The position numbers and the translations under genes are program-made. From Dysgonomonas gadei ATCC BAA-286 (GTDB lineage Bacteria; Bacteroidota; Bacteroidia; Bacteroidales; Dysgonomonadaceae): a DNA stretch of 64,000 nucleotides. Of this stretch, positions 32,996 through 42,119 are shown in pieces (position 1 is the stretch's first letter; each line of letters opens with the position of its first letter). The notes beneath the pieces were generated by a model. It had not been told where the DNA came from. It saw only the letters and a program-made list of their open reading frames with translations, and did not search any database. The stretch covers positions 56,533 to 120,532 of the forward strand of contig NZ_GL891985.1 in NCBI RefSeq assembly GCF_000213555.1, written 5' to 3'.

Positions 32996-34501
32996 ATGGA
33001 AGAAAACAAAAAGATTCTAACTACAAATCAGGGAAATCCCGTAGACAATGACCAGGCCTCTATCACCACCCAAAAACACACGATGACTTTGCTATCCGAT
33101 GTACATACCGTAGAAAAACTGGCTCATTTCGACAGGGAACGTATTCCTGAAAGAGTTGTACATGCCAAAGGTTCCGGTGCATTCGGTTATTTTGAAGTAA
33201 CACACGATGTGACAAAGTACACTTGTGCGGACTTCCTTTCACAGGTAGGCAAAAGGACAGAGATGCTCGCGCGCTTTTCCACAGTAGGAGGAGAAAAAGG
33301 CTCTGCCGACACTGCCCGTGACCCTCGCGGTTTTGCTTTGAAGTTTTATACCAATCAGGGGAATTATGATATGGTAGGTAATAATACCCCCACATTCTTT
33401 ATCAGAGACGGTATAAAGTTTCCCGATTTTATCCATACACAAAAAAGAAATCCGCTTTCCAACCTGAAAGATGCGGATGCATTCTGGGACTTCCTGTCAC
33501 TCACTCCGGAAAGTATCCATCAGGTTACCATTCTTTTCTCTGACAGAGGGACACCTGACGGTTATCGTCATATGCATGGTTTTTCGAGCCATACATATAT
33601 GTGGTACAATGAAAAAGGAGAGCATGTTTGGGTAAAATGGCATTTCAAAACAGATCAGGGAATAAAGAACCTGACAGACCAGCAAGCTACCGAGCTGGCC
33701 GGCACTGACCCTGATTACGCGACACGTGATCTGTTTAACAGTATTGAGAAAGGTGATTTTCCTTCCTGGACCGCCTATGTGCAGATTATGAAACCGGAAG
33801 AAGCCGATAACTATAAATTCGATCCTTTCGATATTACCAAGGTATGGTTCCACAGCGACTATCCACTCATCCCTGTAGGTAAATTCATATTGAACAGAAA
33901 TCCCCAAAATTACTTTAACGAAATAGAACAAGCGGCTTTCTCACCAAGTAATTTCATACCGGGCATAGCTTCATCGCCCGACAAGATGCTTCAGGTTCGG
34001 CTTTTCAGCTATCCGGATACGCAGAGGCACCGGTTGGGCACAAACTTCGACCAGCTCCCCGTAAATGCGCCTAAATGCCCTATGCACAATTATCAACGTG
34101 ACGGACATATGAATATCGGGAGCCAGGAAAGTGCGCCTAATTATTATCCAAATTCCTTCAACGGGCCTGCGCCGGATGCAAAATTCACACCTCCCGCAAT
34201 TGATGTGCAGGGAATGGCCGCTCGTCACGAATACCCATTGGGAGATATAGACTTTGTACAAGCCGGAGCTTTATATTCACGCGCCATGTCAGACTACGAC
34301 AGAAGCAATCTCATAAGCAATATAGTAGGGCATATCAAAAATGCGCAACAACGCATTCAATACCGACAATGCGCGATATTCTATAAGGCGCACCCGGAAT
34401 ACGGGACACGTGTTGCCGAAGGATTGAAACTGGATATTGCGAAGGTAAAAAATCTGGCTGCAATGAGTCAGGAAGAGAGGGTGAAAGCTACTACCAATTA
34501 A
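32996..34501 (+). CDS. katA: Monofunctional haem catalase
   Basis: This 501-residue small-subunit clade enzyme dismutates hydrogen peroxide. The distal active-site segment FDRERIPERVVHAKGSGAFG places the catalytic His at 56. The proximal haem-ligand segment RLFSYPDTQRHRLG contains the axial Tyr (about 336). The NNTPTFFIRDGIKFPDF block and NADPH-region residues are also typical. Presence of catalase suggests tolerance of oxygen exposure in an otherwise fermentative gene set. A strong terminator follows. No OxyR-like operator could be identified in the 200-base upstream spacer. Confidence 0.96.
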   Translation: MEENKKILTTNQGNPVDNDQASITTQKHTMTLLSDVHTVEKLAHFDRERIPERVVHAKGSGAFGYFEVTHDVTKYTCADFLSQVGKRTEMLARFSTVGGEKGSADTARDPRGFALKFYTNQGNYDMVGNNTPTFFIRDGIKFPDFIHTQKRNPLSNLKDADAFWDFLSLTPESIHQVTILFSDRGTPDGYRHMHGFSSHTYMWYNEKGEHVWVKWHFKTDQGIKNLTDQQATELAGTDPDYATRDLFNSIEKGDFPSWTAYVQIMKPEEADNYKFDPFDITKVWFHSDYPLIPVGKFILNRNPQNYFNEIEQAAFSPSNFIPGIASSPDKMLQVRLFSYPDTQRHRLGTNFDQLPVNAPKCPMHNYQRDGHMNIGSQESAPNYYPNSFNGPAPDAKFTPPAIDVQGMAARHEYPLGDIDFVQAGALYSRAMSDYDRSNLISNIVGHIKNAQQRIQYRQCAIFYKAHPEYGTRVAEGLKLDIAKVKNLAAMSQEERVKATTN

Positions 34502-34519
34502 CTATATTATCAGCAAAGC

Positions 34520-34556
34520 AAGGCGGCCATTTAATATAAATGGCCGCCTTACTTTA
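34520..34556 (+). terminator. Terminator of katA
   Basis: Perfect 13-bp GC-rich arms (34520-34532 and 34538-34550), 5-base loop, 18 bases after the stop; the following tail is AT-rich (ACTTTATATA). Confidence 0.85.
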
Positions 34557-34570
34557 TATATTAAAATAAC

Positions 34571-34807
34571 TCATTCGCGGAAATCATAATCCTCACGCTT
34601 TGCAAAGCCCCCTTTAATGAGTAATTCTATTGCGCGGTTATAATCACCGGACATCACCTGCAACCTTGCTCCTCCCCCCTCGGGTAAGGAAATTGTAATA
34701 TACTCCCCATTAACGACACAATCAATGCCATTATCTATCAAATATGATTTTGCGATAGCCAAATCAGCCTCAAAATCAGACGTTTTTACAGTTACCAGCT
34801 CATCCAT
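34571..34807 (-). CDS. DUF2007-type small signalling-like protein, copy 2
   Basis: The protein is 78 residues from the preferred start MDELVTVKTSDFEADLAIAK at 34807, chosen by alignment with copy 1 (the frame extends to 34846). It keeps the core YLIDNGIDCVVNGE, GGARLQVMSGDYNRAIELL and GFAKREDYDF, but lacks the C-terminal amphipathic extension of copy 1. The paralogues are diverged but clearly related, and they flank katA on both sides in the same orientation. Function unknown. Confidence 0.75.
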   Translation of the reverse strand: MDELVTVKTSDFEADLAIAKSYLIDNGIDCVVNGEYITISLPEGGGARLQVMSGDYNRAIELLIKGGFAKREDYDFRE

Positions 34808-34869
34808 AATGTTATTCTTTAGTGAATACGGTTTATAAATATACATAAAATTAGCAAGTAATACTATAT

Positions 34870-34910
34870 AAACAAAAAGATAGGGGACGACTTTTACAGT
34901 CGTCCCCTAT
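34870..34910 (-). terminator. Terminator of rpsA
   Basis: Perfect 12-bp arms (34881-34892 and 34898-34909), 5-base loop; on the minus strand the stem is followed by ATCTTTTTG. Confidence 0.9.
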
Positions 34911-34932
34911 TCTATAGATAGAATATCAGTTC

Positions 34933-36738
34933 TTATTTAGCGTCGCTTCCGCCTGAAAGTTTTTCTTTAAGAGCTGCCAGTTCTTCGATATCACCTAATG
35001 TGGTTTTTTCCATATTAGAAGATTGACTTACTGTTTCGTCTTTTTCTTTCTTCGCAGTTTTTCTAGCTTTCTTTTCAGCTGCTGCTTCCTTAGCTTCCGG
35101 TTTTTCGTCTTCGAATACACGGCTGTGAGAAACGATAATACGTTTAGAGTCCTTGTTGAATTCGATTACTTTAAAGTCAAGTTTCTCATCTACTTTCGCT
35201 TGAGAACCATCTTCTTTCACCAAGTGTTTTGGAGTTGCAAAACCTTCTACTCCATAAGGAAGAGAAATCACAGCACCTTTGTCAACCATTTCAACAACTG
35301 TTCCTTCGTGTACAGAACCTACAGTAAAGATAGTTTCAAATACATCCCACGGATTTTCTTCAAGTTGTTTGTGGCCAAGGCTCAAACGACGGTTTTCTTT
35401 GTCGATTTCAAGCACCTGTACTTCGATATCAGCACCTATAGAAGTTACTTCGCTAGGGTGTTTGATTTTCTTAGTCCAGGAAAGGTCTGAAATATGGATC
35501 AGTCCGTCTACACCTTCTTCTATTTCAGCAAATACACCGAAATTAGTGAAGTTGCGAACTTTAGCTGTATGTTTGCTTCCCACAGGATATTTTTCTTCGA
35601 TATTTTCCCATGGATCCGGCTTCAATTGTTTGATACCAAGAGACATTTTACGCTCGTCGCGATCAAGAGTAAGCACTACTGCTTCTACTTCATCACCAAC
35701 TTTCATAAAGTCCTGTGCGCTGCGAAGGTGTTGTGCCCAGCTCATTTCTGAAACGTGGATCAAACCTTCTACACCCGGAGCAATTTCAATAAATGCACCG
35801 TAATCAGCCATAACAACAACTTTACCTTTCACCTTATCACCAACTTTAAGTTCAGCGCTAAGAGCATCCCAAGGATGAGGAGTAAGCTGTTTCAAGCCGA
35901 GAGCGATACGTTTTTTATCATCGTCGAAGTCAAGGATAACAACGTTGATTTTCTCGTCCAGTTTAACCACTTCTTCCGGATGTTGAACACGTCCCCAAGA
36001 AAGGTCTGTAATGTGGATAAGTCCGTCTACGCCGCCAAGGTCGATAAATACACCATATGATGTGATGTTCTTAACTGTACCTTCAAGTACCTGACCTTTT
36101 TCAAGTTTCGAAATAATATCTTTCTTCTGTTGTTCAAGTTCAGCTTCGATAAGAGCTTTGTGTGAAACAACAACATTTTTGAATTCGTGGTTGATCTTAA
36201 CAACTTTGAATTCCATTGTCTTACCAACGAACACATCGTAGTCGCGGATAGGCTTCACATCGATCTGAGAACCCGGTAAAAATGCCTCGATACCGAATAC
36301 GTCAACGATCATACCGCCCTTAGTACGACATTTGATGTAACCTTTGATGATTTCATCTTTTTCCAGAGCTTCGTTAACACGATCCCAAGAACGTGTCGCA
36401 CGCGCTTTCTTGTGAGAAAGGATAAGTTGTCCTTTTTTATCTTCCTGGCTTTCGATGTATACTTCTACTTCGTCACCAATTTTCAGATCAGGATTGTAAC
36501 GGAATTCATTCATTGATACAACACCGTCTGATTTGTAACCGATATTAACTACGACTTCGCGTTTGTTCATAGCAGTTACTTTACCCATTACCACTTCTTT
36601 GTCGTTTACTTTATTCAGCGACTGGTCATAGGTTTCTACAAGTTCTTCTTTGCTCTTACCTGTATAAGAGTCTCCTTTTTCGTACGCATCCCAGTCGAAA
36701 TCTACAACCGGCTGTACATTTTTTAAATTATCAATCAT
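34933..36738 (-). CDS. rpsA: 30S ribosomal protein S1
   Basis: This 601-residue protein has six S1 RNA-binding domains at about 47-110, 125-190, 210-280, 295-365, 382-452 and 468-535. Domains 3-5 are the most canonical (for example GVFIDLGGVDGLIHITDLSW). A Lys/Ala/Glu-rich tail follows and a short acidic N-terminal segment precedes. It recruits mRNA to the 30S subunit, which matters especially in Bacteroidota, where SD pairing is little used. It has its own full promoter and terminator. Codon use is strongly biased, consistent with high expression. Confidence 0.95.
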   Translation of the reverse strand: MIDNLKNVQPVVDFDWDAYEKGDSYTGKSKEELVETYDQSLNKVNDKEVVMGKVTAMNKREVVVNIGYKSDGVVSMNEFRYNPDLKIGDEVEVYIESQEDKKGQLILSHKKARATRSWDRVNEALEKDEIIKGYIKCRTKGGMIVDVFGIEAFLPGSQIDVKPIRDYDVFVGKTMEFKVVKINHEFKNVVVSHKALIEAELEQQKKDIISKLEKGQVLEGTVKNITSYGVFIDLGGVDGLIHITDLSWGRVQHPEEVVKLDEKINVVILDFDDDKKRIALGLKQLTPHPWDALSAELKVGDKVKGKVVVMADYGAFIEIAPGVEGLIHVSEMSWAQHLRSAQDFMKVGDEVEAVVLTLDRDERKMSLGIKQLKPDPWENIEEKYPVGSKHTAKVRNFTNFGVFAEIEEGVDGLIHISDLSWTKKIKHPSEVTSIGADIEVQVLEIDKENRRLSLGHKQLEENPWDVFETIFTVGSVHEGTVVEMVDKGAVISLPYGVEGFATPKHLVKEDGSQAKVDEKLDFKVIEFNKDSKRIIVSHSRVFEDEKPEAKEAAAEKKARKTAKKEKDETVSQSSNMEKTTLGDIEELAALKEKLSGGSDAK

Positions 36739-36812
36739 TCAAAATTCGATCTGGCGCCTGTCCTGATCAGTATCATTAAAAAGTTAAACATTATTTGCTT
36801 CGAAAAGCGGTG

Positions 36813-36843
36813 CAAAGATATTGTTTTTCAGAATATAAAGCAA
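36813..36843 (-). promoter_or_regulatory. Promoter of rpsA
   Basis: On the minus strand, TTG (36841-36843), a 20-base spacer, TATCTTTG (36813-36820). Predicted leader about 65-70 bases. Confidence 0.75.
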
Positions 36844-36872
36844 TTCTGAAGTATATTTTAATAATCTTTTTC

Positions 36873-38036
36873 TCATTTATGAACATTATCCCCGCTCAAT
36901 ATCTTAGAGAACTTTCCTTTCATCTGTATAAAGCGTTGTTCGAAACCATAATACGACAGAGTCGAAATCAGTACAGTTATACCCAGAGAAAAGCAGGTCT
37001 GAACACCCCACGCATAAACGCCAAATCCATCTAATAACCTAACAGACAGCACAATACCTAAAATATGATACATATATAATCCATATGAGATCTTCCCTAA
37101 AAAACTGAACACCTTGTTTTCGAGGTTGAGAATAGGGTTGGGATTCGTTGCCAGATTCAGGATCAAAACACCAAAAAGTATAGCAAAGAATTCATTATTA
37201 AGATTTGGCAAGCGAAAGGTAGAGAAGAATACTGCACACAAGAAAAGGACTATAGACCAGTTCAGTATGGGGCTATATAAGTAGCGGATAATGGCCTTTT
37301 TTTTATAATGCCATATTGCAAACAGTCCTCCTATAGCCATACAATCGATACTGAATTTGTCCCAGATCTTGGAAAAGACATATACATGATAACTCCCTGT
37401 CATATCTTGAATATATGGAATGGTAAATTTTATTAAAAGATATGTTACTATCACACCAATCAATAGCCGTTCTTTCTTCTTTACGAACTTCATCAATACA
37501 GGCCAGATGATATAAAACTGCTCCTCCACCCCAATTGACCATGAATGGCCAATATAGGGTACAACTACTTCCATACCATGAAGGATCACATTTGGCAAAA
37601 TGAGTAGATATAATATTAAGCTCCGTGGCGAATAAGCATTTTCTATATCAATATATGGCCATTCAAAAAATGGAATATATCTAAGGACGAAAAAAGAAAG
37701 TAATACAAGGAAGTAATATAAAGGCCAGATGCGCAATATACGCCTGACATAAAAATACTTGATGGAAATAGTCTTGGTCTTGGCCTCTTCCATCAATAAC
37801 AGATAGGTAATAAGAAATCCGCTCAGTACAAAGAACAGAATAACCCCCAGTTGTCCCGAATCGGGATTCTTGAGCAAAAAATACGGTTCTACCCCCAGAT
37901 AATATTCTTTCATCAATTCCTGATGTCCCAATATCACCAGAAAAGCAGCGAAAAAGCGCAATCCGTTCAGATTCGGAAAGTAAACTTTATCGCCTTTCAT
38001 CAGAGCACCGGAGTGCTCTATTTGTTCTTTTGTCAT
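36873..38036 (-). CDS. Acyltransferase 3 family membrane protein
   Basis: This 387-residue polytopic protein has about ten helices. The N-terminal GLRFFAAFLVILGHQE (about 24-39) carries the conserved His of acyltransferase_3 enzymes. YIGHSWSIGVEEQFYIIWP (about 160-178) is the second family hallmark. Members O-acylate sugars in LPS, capsule or peptidoglycan; the acceptor here is unknown. It lies 38 bases downstream of the PiT gene on the same strand and may be read from the same transcript, though a functional link with phosphate uptake is not evident. Confidence 0.88.
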   Translation of the reverse strand: MTKEQIEHSGALMKGDKVYFPNLNGLRFFAAFLVILGHQELMKEYYLGVEPYFLLKNPDSGQLGVILFFVLSGFLITYLLLMEEAKTKTISIKYFYVRRILRIWPLYYFLVLLSFFVLRYIPFFEWPYIDIENAYSPRSLILYLLILPNVILHGMEVVVPYIGHSWSIGVEEQFYIIWPVLMKFVKKKERLLIGVIVTYLLIKFTIPYIQDMTGSYHVYVFSKIWDKFSIDCMAIGGLFAIWHYKKKAIIRYLYSPILNWSIVLFLCAVFFSTFRLPNLNNEFFAILFGVLILNLATNPNPILNLENKVFSFLGKISYGLYMYHILGIVLSVRLLDGFGVYAWGVQTCFSLGITVLISTLSYYGFEQRFIQMKGKFSKILSGDNVHK

Positions 38037-38074
38037 AAAAAATACGTTTGTGTCAATAAGGGGGGAACAGCGAA

Positions 38075-39112
38075 CTATGCAATAAACAGACCTAGTCCGT
38101 AATAAAAAAGCATAGCCATAACTGCACTCACAGGAATAGTCAGAATCCAGGCAACAAGCAAATCTTTTGTTACACCCCAGCGTACCGCTGAAAGACGCTT
38201 TATAGAACCTACTCCAATAATACTTCCGGTGATCACATGCGTTGTACTTACCGGCACATGCAACACTTCGGTAATAAATAAAGTCAATGCACCGGCCGAC
38301 TGGGCACAGAAGCCTTCTATAGGTGTGATTTTAGTAATACGGTTACCCATTGTTTTCATTATCTTCCATCCTCCACACATCGTACCCACTGCTATTGCAG
38401 TAAAACACGCCAACGGAACCCAGTCGTGCATATCTGCCATTGAGTCCATCTGCAACCATGGATGTACATCAACATTGGTTTGGGAGAAGGCGATCAATGC
38501 AGCAGCTATGATACCCATTACTTTCTGTGAGTCATTAAGACCATGACCTATACTAAGTAATGCGGATGATATAAGTTGTAATCGTTTGAACCATCGGTCT
38601 GCTTTATTCGGCTTAACCTTTTTCACGAGATGAAGCGTCAGCAGTGTAATAAAATTACCGCCAACCATACCTATCAGTGGAGCAACAACAATAAACAATG
38701 CTATAACGCCTATCACCCCTGCATGCACAGCCTGAAAGCCCGAAGCGGCAATACCGGCTCCGGCAAATCCGCCGATAAGCGTATGTGATGAAGACGAAGG
38801 TATACCCAGCCACCATGTAATCAGATTCCATGTGATAGCAGCTACCAACCCAGCAATAATAACATGCGAAGGATTGGCTATAAAACTCATATCCACGGTT
38901 TTCGAAACAGTGTCGGCAATACCGAAACCTCCGATAATAAATTTGGCGATAAAATAAGCGACAAAGTTGAAAAATGCAGCCCAGATAACGGCCTGGGTAG
39001 GGGTAAGAACTTTTGTGGATACGACTGTGGCTATCGAGTTAGCCGCATCGTGAAATCCATTGATAAAATCGAAAATAATGGCTAAAACAATAATTATTAT
39101 CAGTAATGTCAT
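38075..39112 (-). CDS. PiT-family inorganic phosphate transporter
   Basis: This 345-residue inner-membrane protein has about ten helices. The two PiT signature repeats are visible: GFHDAANSIATVVSTKVLTP (about 19-38) and SIGHGLNDSQKVMGII (about 192-207). Both contain the Asn-Asp-type residues used for ion/phosphate coupling. Low-affinity, cation-coupled phosphate uptake is expected. It follows a DUF47/PhoU-like gene by 12 bases, the usual partner of PiT. Confidence 0.93.
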   Translation of the reverse strand: MTLLIIIIVLAIIFDFINGFHDAANSIATVVSTKVLTPTQAVIWAAFFNFVAYFIAKFIIGGFGIADTVSKTVDMSFIANPSHVIIAGLVAAITWNLITWWLGIPSSSSHTLIGGFAGAGIAASGFQAVHAGVIGVIALFIVVAPLIGMVGGNFITLLTLHLVKKVKPNKADRWFKRLQLISSALLSIGHGLNDSQKVMGIIAAALIAFSQTNVDVHPWLQMDSMADMHDWVPLACFTAIAVGTMCGGWKIMKTMGNRITKITPIEGFCAQSAGALTLFITEVLHVPVSTTHVITGSIIGVGSIKRLSAVRWGVTKDLLVAWILTIPVSAVMAMLFYYGLGLFIA

Positions 39113-39124
39113 TTCTACGTTTGA

Positions 39125-39772
39125 TTATGAGTACTTAACAATCATTGTCTTTATAATCTTCCCGACTGCTTCGGAGGCGTCAGTAGCCCGCTCGAGCTCA
39201 TGGAGGATATCTTTAAGTTTTATAACTTCGATGGCGTCTGTTTCATTCTCAAACAGGTCGATAAGGAAATGCTCATACACATCGTCGGCCTTCTTTTCTA
39301 TAACGCCTAATTGTTCACAATATTCTTTGATCTTCGTAGTGCTTTTCTTCAGGATATCAAGCTCATCAATTGCCTGAACAAGAAAACCTGCAGATTCGCG
39401 CACAAACATAGCAAGACGTGTTGCAGCCTCTGGCATCACTTTCGGACTGTAAAGCATAATACGCTTTGCACAACTGTTGATCAAATCAGTCACGTCGTCC
39501 ATCGTAGCAGAAAGATGGTTGATATCTTCCCTGTCGAATGGAGTAATAAACGTTTCGTTCAACTCTTCAAAAATTTTGTTTTGGATAGCATCCGCTTTGC
39601 GTTCCTGTTCTTTGATTTTCTTGTAGTATTCTACAGCATCATTGTGGTTAGTAACTTGGACGCACTCGATGATCAGGTCAGATGCAACCAAAATTATCTG
39701 AGCCATCTCGCTCATTAGCGGAAAGAACTTGTTTTCTTTAGGTTTAAACCTATCGAAGAAATTATTTTTCAT
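39125..39772 (-). CDS. DUF47 / PhoU-like phosphate transport regulator
   Basis: This 215-residue, all-helical cytosolic protein is of the DUF47 (Pit accessory protein) family. It starts MKNNFFDRFKPKENKFF and carries acidic/polar helix-bundle motifs such as EQERKADAIQNKIFEELN, the metal-binding-like TPFDREDINHLSATMDDVTD (about 75-94) and KKADDVYEHFLIDLFENE. It probably regulates the adjacent PiT transporter. A minus-strand TATCTTTG at 39835-39842 may be the -7 box of this two- or three-gene operon. Confidence 0.9.
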   Translation of the reverse strand: MKNNFFDRFKPKENKFFPLMSEMAQIILVASDLIIECVQVTNHNDAVEYYKKIKEQERKADAIQNKIFEELNETFITPFDREDINHLSATMDDVTDLINSCAKRIMLYSPKVMPEAATRLAMFVRESAGFLVQAIDELDILKKSTTKIKEYCEQLGVIEKKADDVYEHFLIDLFENETDAIEVIKLKDILHELERATDASEAVGKIIKTMIVKYS

Positions 39773-39834
39773 AAAAATTTAAATATATCCATATTTGAAA
39801 AGGAGTACAAGAAGAATGCAACTCCAAACGCATG

Positions 39835-39842
39835 CAAAGATA
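39835..39842 (-). promoter_or_regulatory. Candidate -7 box of the DUF47-PiT operon
   Basis: TATCTTTG on the minus strand, about 63 bases before the DUF47 start; -33 partner not seen. Confidence 0.4.
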
Positions 39843-39933
39843 AAAAAAAATCTATTCTATGAAAGCTTTTTTAACATAAAAATAAAAACGATATCTTCCT
39901 CTAAATTTGACTATTAGCTTCAATTCTGCATTT

Positions 39934-40578
39934 TTATTCAAAGTATATATCCCCGAAGTATAAAGGCATGTGAAAATTTGGCGTTTTTGTCTCAACCGGA
40001 TTCCATGAAAGATAGTGCGGAATAGTCAAATTATCTCCGCATTTATAAAAATTCCCTCGTGCTTTAACTCCACGAAATGTCTCCAATCCGGATTGCCAAT
40101 AAGCAGAAACCGGGACAACGATTAACACATTCCATTTAAAATCGCCCTGTCTTCTTCCAATAGGCTCTGTACCCAGGCTTGGATATCGTTTTATAGAAGA
40201 CAAAAGAGCCGGAGATGCATGCTCCGAATTCGCCTTATTCTCTCTGTAACCCAAGAGTACCTTAGCGATACAAGATACTTCCAGATTATAATAATGGAGA
40301 GAGTCCCCGAATGACATAAAAAACTCAACACATGAATCTTTCCAGACAGGGCCGTTATCTTCACTCGCTTCTGCCAGAATTTCATTTTCTTCCACAAAGA
40401 ATTGAAGGAACAAATGTGTTCCGTTATGGGCTATTTTGAAGGCCACTTCGGGCCGGGAAGGATAAAGTTCCGGCCAGTTTACACAGGCAACTTCATTCTT
40501 CTGCACTTCATGCATATACTCTATTACACTTGTGTAATTATTGGCATCAGCTACATCGATCATGGGAACTAACAGCAT
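39934..40578 (-). CDS. Carbohydrate-binding family 9-like protein
   Basis: This 214-residue protein has the CBM9-like beta-sandwich pattern: VACVNWPELYPSRPEVAFKI near the start, THLFLQFFVEENEILAEASE, then WKDSCVEFFMSF (about 80-91) and a YNLEVSCIAKVLLGY strand. The C-terminal YLSWNPVETKTPNFHMP and FGDIYFE are family-typical. No signal peptide is evident, so it may act in the cytosol or be a non-classical member. The ligand is unknown. It lies downstream of engB on the same strand. Confidence 0.75.
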   Translation of the reverse strand: MLLVPMIDVADANNYTSVIEYMHEVQKNEVACVNWPELYPSRPEVAFKIAHNGTHLFLQFFVEENEILAEASEDNGPVWKDSCVEFFMSFGDSLHYYNLEVSCIAKVLLGYRENKANSEHASPALLSSIKRYPSLGTEPIGRRQGDFKWNVLIVVPVSAYWQSGLETFRGVKARGNFYKCGDNLTIPHYLSWNPVETKTPNFHMPLYFGDIYFE

Positions 40579-40614
40579 GCTATATTCAATTTAGGTTTTT
40601 AAATATCGGACTTT

Positions 40615-41217
40615 TTATAAACTTTTATTTATCTGCTCAATATAGCCTAATATTTCATCTGCCCCCAATCTATGCTCAGCAGATGAATAAAATATAGGAG
40701 GAATTTCTTCCCATGTTTCTTTCAGGGTATCGGTATATGCTTCCATATTCTTTTTCAATGCGCCTTTACTCAACTTATCTATCTTGGTGAACACAATCAC
40801 AAATGGCACACCTTCTTCACCCAGCCAGTTCATAAATTCAATATCTATCTGTTGCGGCTCATGGCGGCAATCCAACAATAGGAACAAACAGGTTAGCTCT
40901 GCCCTGTTTATAATATAGCTGTCAATAATCTTCCTTATTTGGTCACGTCCTTCCTTTCCTCGTTGAGCATAACCATATCCTGGCAAATCGACCAGATACC
41001 ATTCATCATTGATTATAAAATGATTTATCAATTGTGTTTTCCCCGGCTTGGAGGAAGTCATGGCCAGTCCCTTTCTGTTTGTCAGCATATTAATAAGTGA
41101 AGATTTGCCGACATTAGACCTTCCGATAAATGCATATTCGGGCTTTCCGTCCTGCGGACATTTACGGTAATCGGTATTACTTACTACAAACTGAGCGTCT
41201 CTTATAATCATTTTCAA
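40615..41217 (-). CDS. engB: Ribosome-biogenesis GTPase EngB/YihA/YsxC
   Basis: This 200-residue TRAFAC GTPase is needed for 50S assembly. G motifs: G1 GRSNVGKSSL (about 32-41), G2 around TSSKPGKT, G3 DLPGYG (about 76-81), G4 TKID (about 145-148), G5 SSAE (about 177-180). The length is typical. It starts 9 bases after the MmcQ/YjbR gene stop, so the two are likely co-transcribed. Confidence 0.95.
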   Translation of the reverse strand: MKMIIRDAQFVVSNTDYRKCPQDGKPEYAFIGRSNVGKSSLINMLTNRKGLAMTSSKPGKTQLINHFIINDEWYLVDLPGYGYAQRGKEGRDQIRKIIDSYIINRAELTCLFLLLDCRHEPQQIDIEFMNWLGEEGVPFVIVFTKIDKLSKGALKKNMEAYTDTLKETWEEIPPIFYSSAEHRLGADEILGYIEQINKSL

Positions 41218-41226
41218 TTTCTTCGT

Positions 41227-41589
41227 TTACGAATTTAAATACTCTTCTCTTTTCTTTTTAGAAAGCTTGCTTATCACTTCATCTACGGAATGTCTTATCT
41301 GTTCTTTTATGACCTCATCAGGCACATCGCTATCCAGAGTGACCAGATTCCATGTAAGCGTTTTAAAATCAGTTTCGCCAACTCCCGCATACCTTTCTCT
41401 GAGCCTGGCTGACTTTTCCGGATCGCATTTCAAGTTTACCCTGAACACTCCATCCTTCGGTTCCAACGGAATATAAGCAAACATCTTTTCCATTACTTTA
41501 AAAACTAAAACATTGTGTTTCAGAAAAGGCAATGACTCCGTGCTACCTTTCACAGACATGCAATAGTTTCTAAGTTCTTCAATATTCAT
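41227..41589 (-). CDS. MmcQ/YjbR family protein
   Basis: The protein is 120 residues from the preferred start MNIEELRNYCMSVKGSTESL at 41589; the frame extends upstream to 41688 but that part lacks family similarity and crosses a likely -7 box. Family features: LRNYCMSVKGSTESLPF, FKVMEKMFAYIPLE, FRVNLKCDPEKSARLRE, KTLTWNLVTLDSDVPDEVIK and a Lys-rich tail. These small CyaY-like-fold proteins have been called DNA-binding, but the function is unsettled. Upstream of engB, probably the same operon. Confidence 0.85.
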   Translation of the reverse strand: MNIEELRNYCMSVKGSTESLPFLKHNVLVFKVMEKMFAYIPLEPKDGVFRVNLKCDPEKSARLRERYAGVGETDFKTLTWNLVTLDSDVPDEVIKEQIRHSVDEVISKLSKKKREEYLNS

Positions 41590-41613
41590 AGGCTTACTTT
41601 TTGAACCCTTATG

Positions 41614-41621
41614 CAAAAATA
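41614..41621 (-). promoter_or_regulatory. Candidate -7 box of the YjbR-engB operon
   Basis: TATTTTTG on the minus strand, 25 bases before the chosen start at 41589, supporting that start over the upstream one. Confidence 0.4.
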
Positions 41622-41696
41622 GTCTAAAAATATGAATATCTTTGTTTTCTGAACATAACATCTTATATATTATTTTAACATAAAACATAAAGGATT

Positions 41697-42116
41697 ATGA
41701 CGGCAAAAAAAGTCATTATAACAATCGTGGCCATCATTATAGCTGGCTTTCTCATATTCGGATATGTCTGGTATTTTGTTCCATTCAGCGATTCAGGCGT
41801 TAAGGCCGGCATATTGAATAATGTAAAACACAAAGGGGTTATCTTCAAAACCTATGAAGGAGAACTTATCCAGTCCGGATTCGGCCAGGGCATGCAAGGT
41901 CTCCAGTCAAATGAATTTAAATTTTCGATAGACGATAAAGATTTGGCTATAAAACTGATGGGCATGAGTGGCCAGAACGTAAAACTCCACTATAAAGAAT
42001 ATTACGGCAGACTGCCCTGGCGCGGCTACTCTAAATTTGTTGTCGACAGCATCGTCTCAGTAGACCCTGTAATACCCAATAAGACAGATGAAATTCCTCC
42101 ACTTGTAGCACAGTAA
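41697..42116 (+). CDS. Small conserved single-pass membrane protein
   Basis: This 139-residue protein has one N-terminal transmembrane helix (about 7-29) and a periplasmic domain of about 100 residues (SDSGVKAGILNNVKHKGVIF, then YEGELIQSGFGQGMQG and a YYGRLPWRGYSKFVVDSI strand-rich end). I recognise the general type as a conserved Bacteroidales protein often mislabelled 6-phosphogluconate dehydrogenase; no enzymatic motif supports that label. It is followed after 3 bases by a GNAT acetyltransferase gene, so the two are coupled. Confidence 0.65.
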   Translation: MTAKKVIITIVAIIIAGFLIFGYVWYFVPFSDSGVKAGILNNVKHKGVIFKTYEGELIQSGFGQGMQGLQSNEFKFSIDDKDLAIKLMGMSGQNVKLHYKEYYGRLPWRGYSKFVVDSIVSVDPVIPNKTDEIPPLVAQ

Positions 42117-42119
42117 TTT

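Noticed and set aside
37303..37542. A 79-codon minus-strand ORF within the acyltransferase gene
   Set aside because: It is a shifted frame of a well-supported membrane protein gene, with no sign of a frameshift in the main frame.
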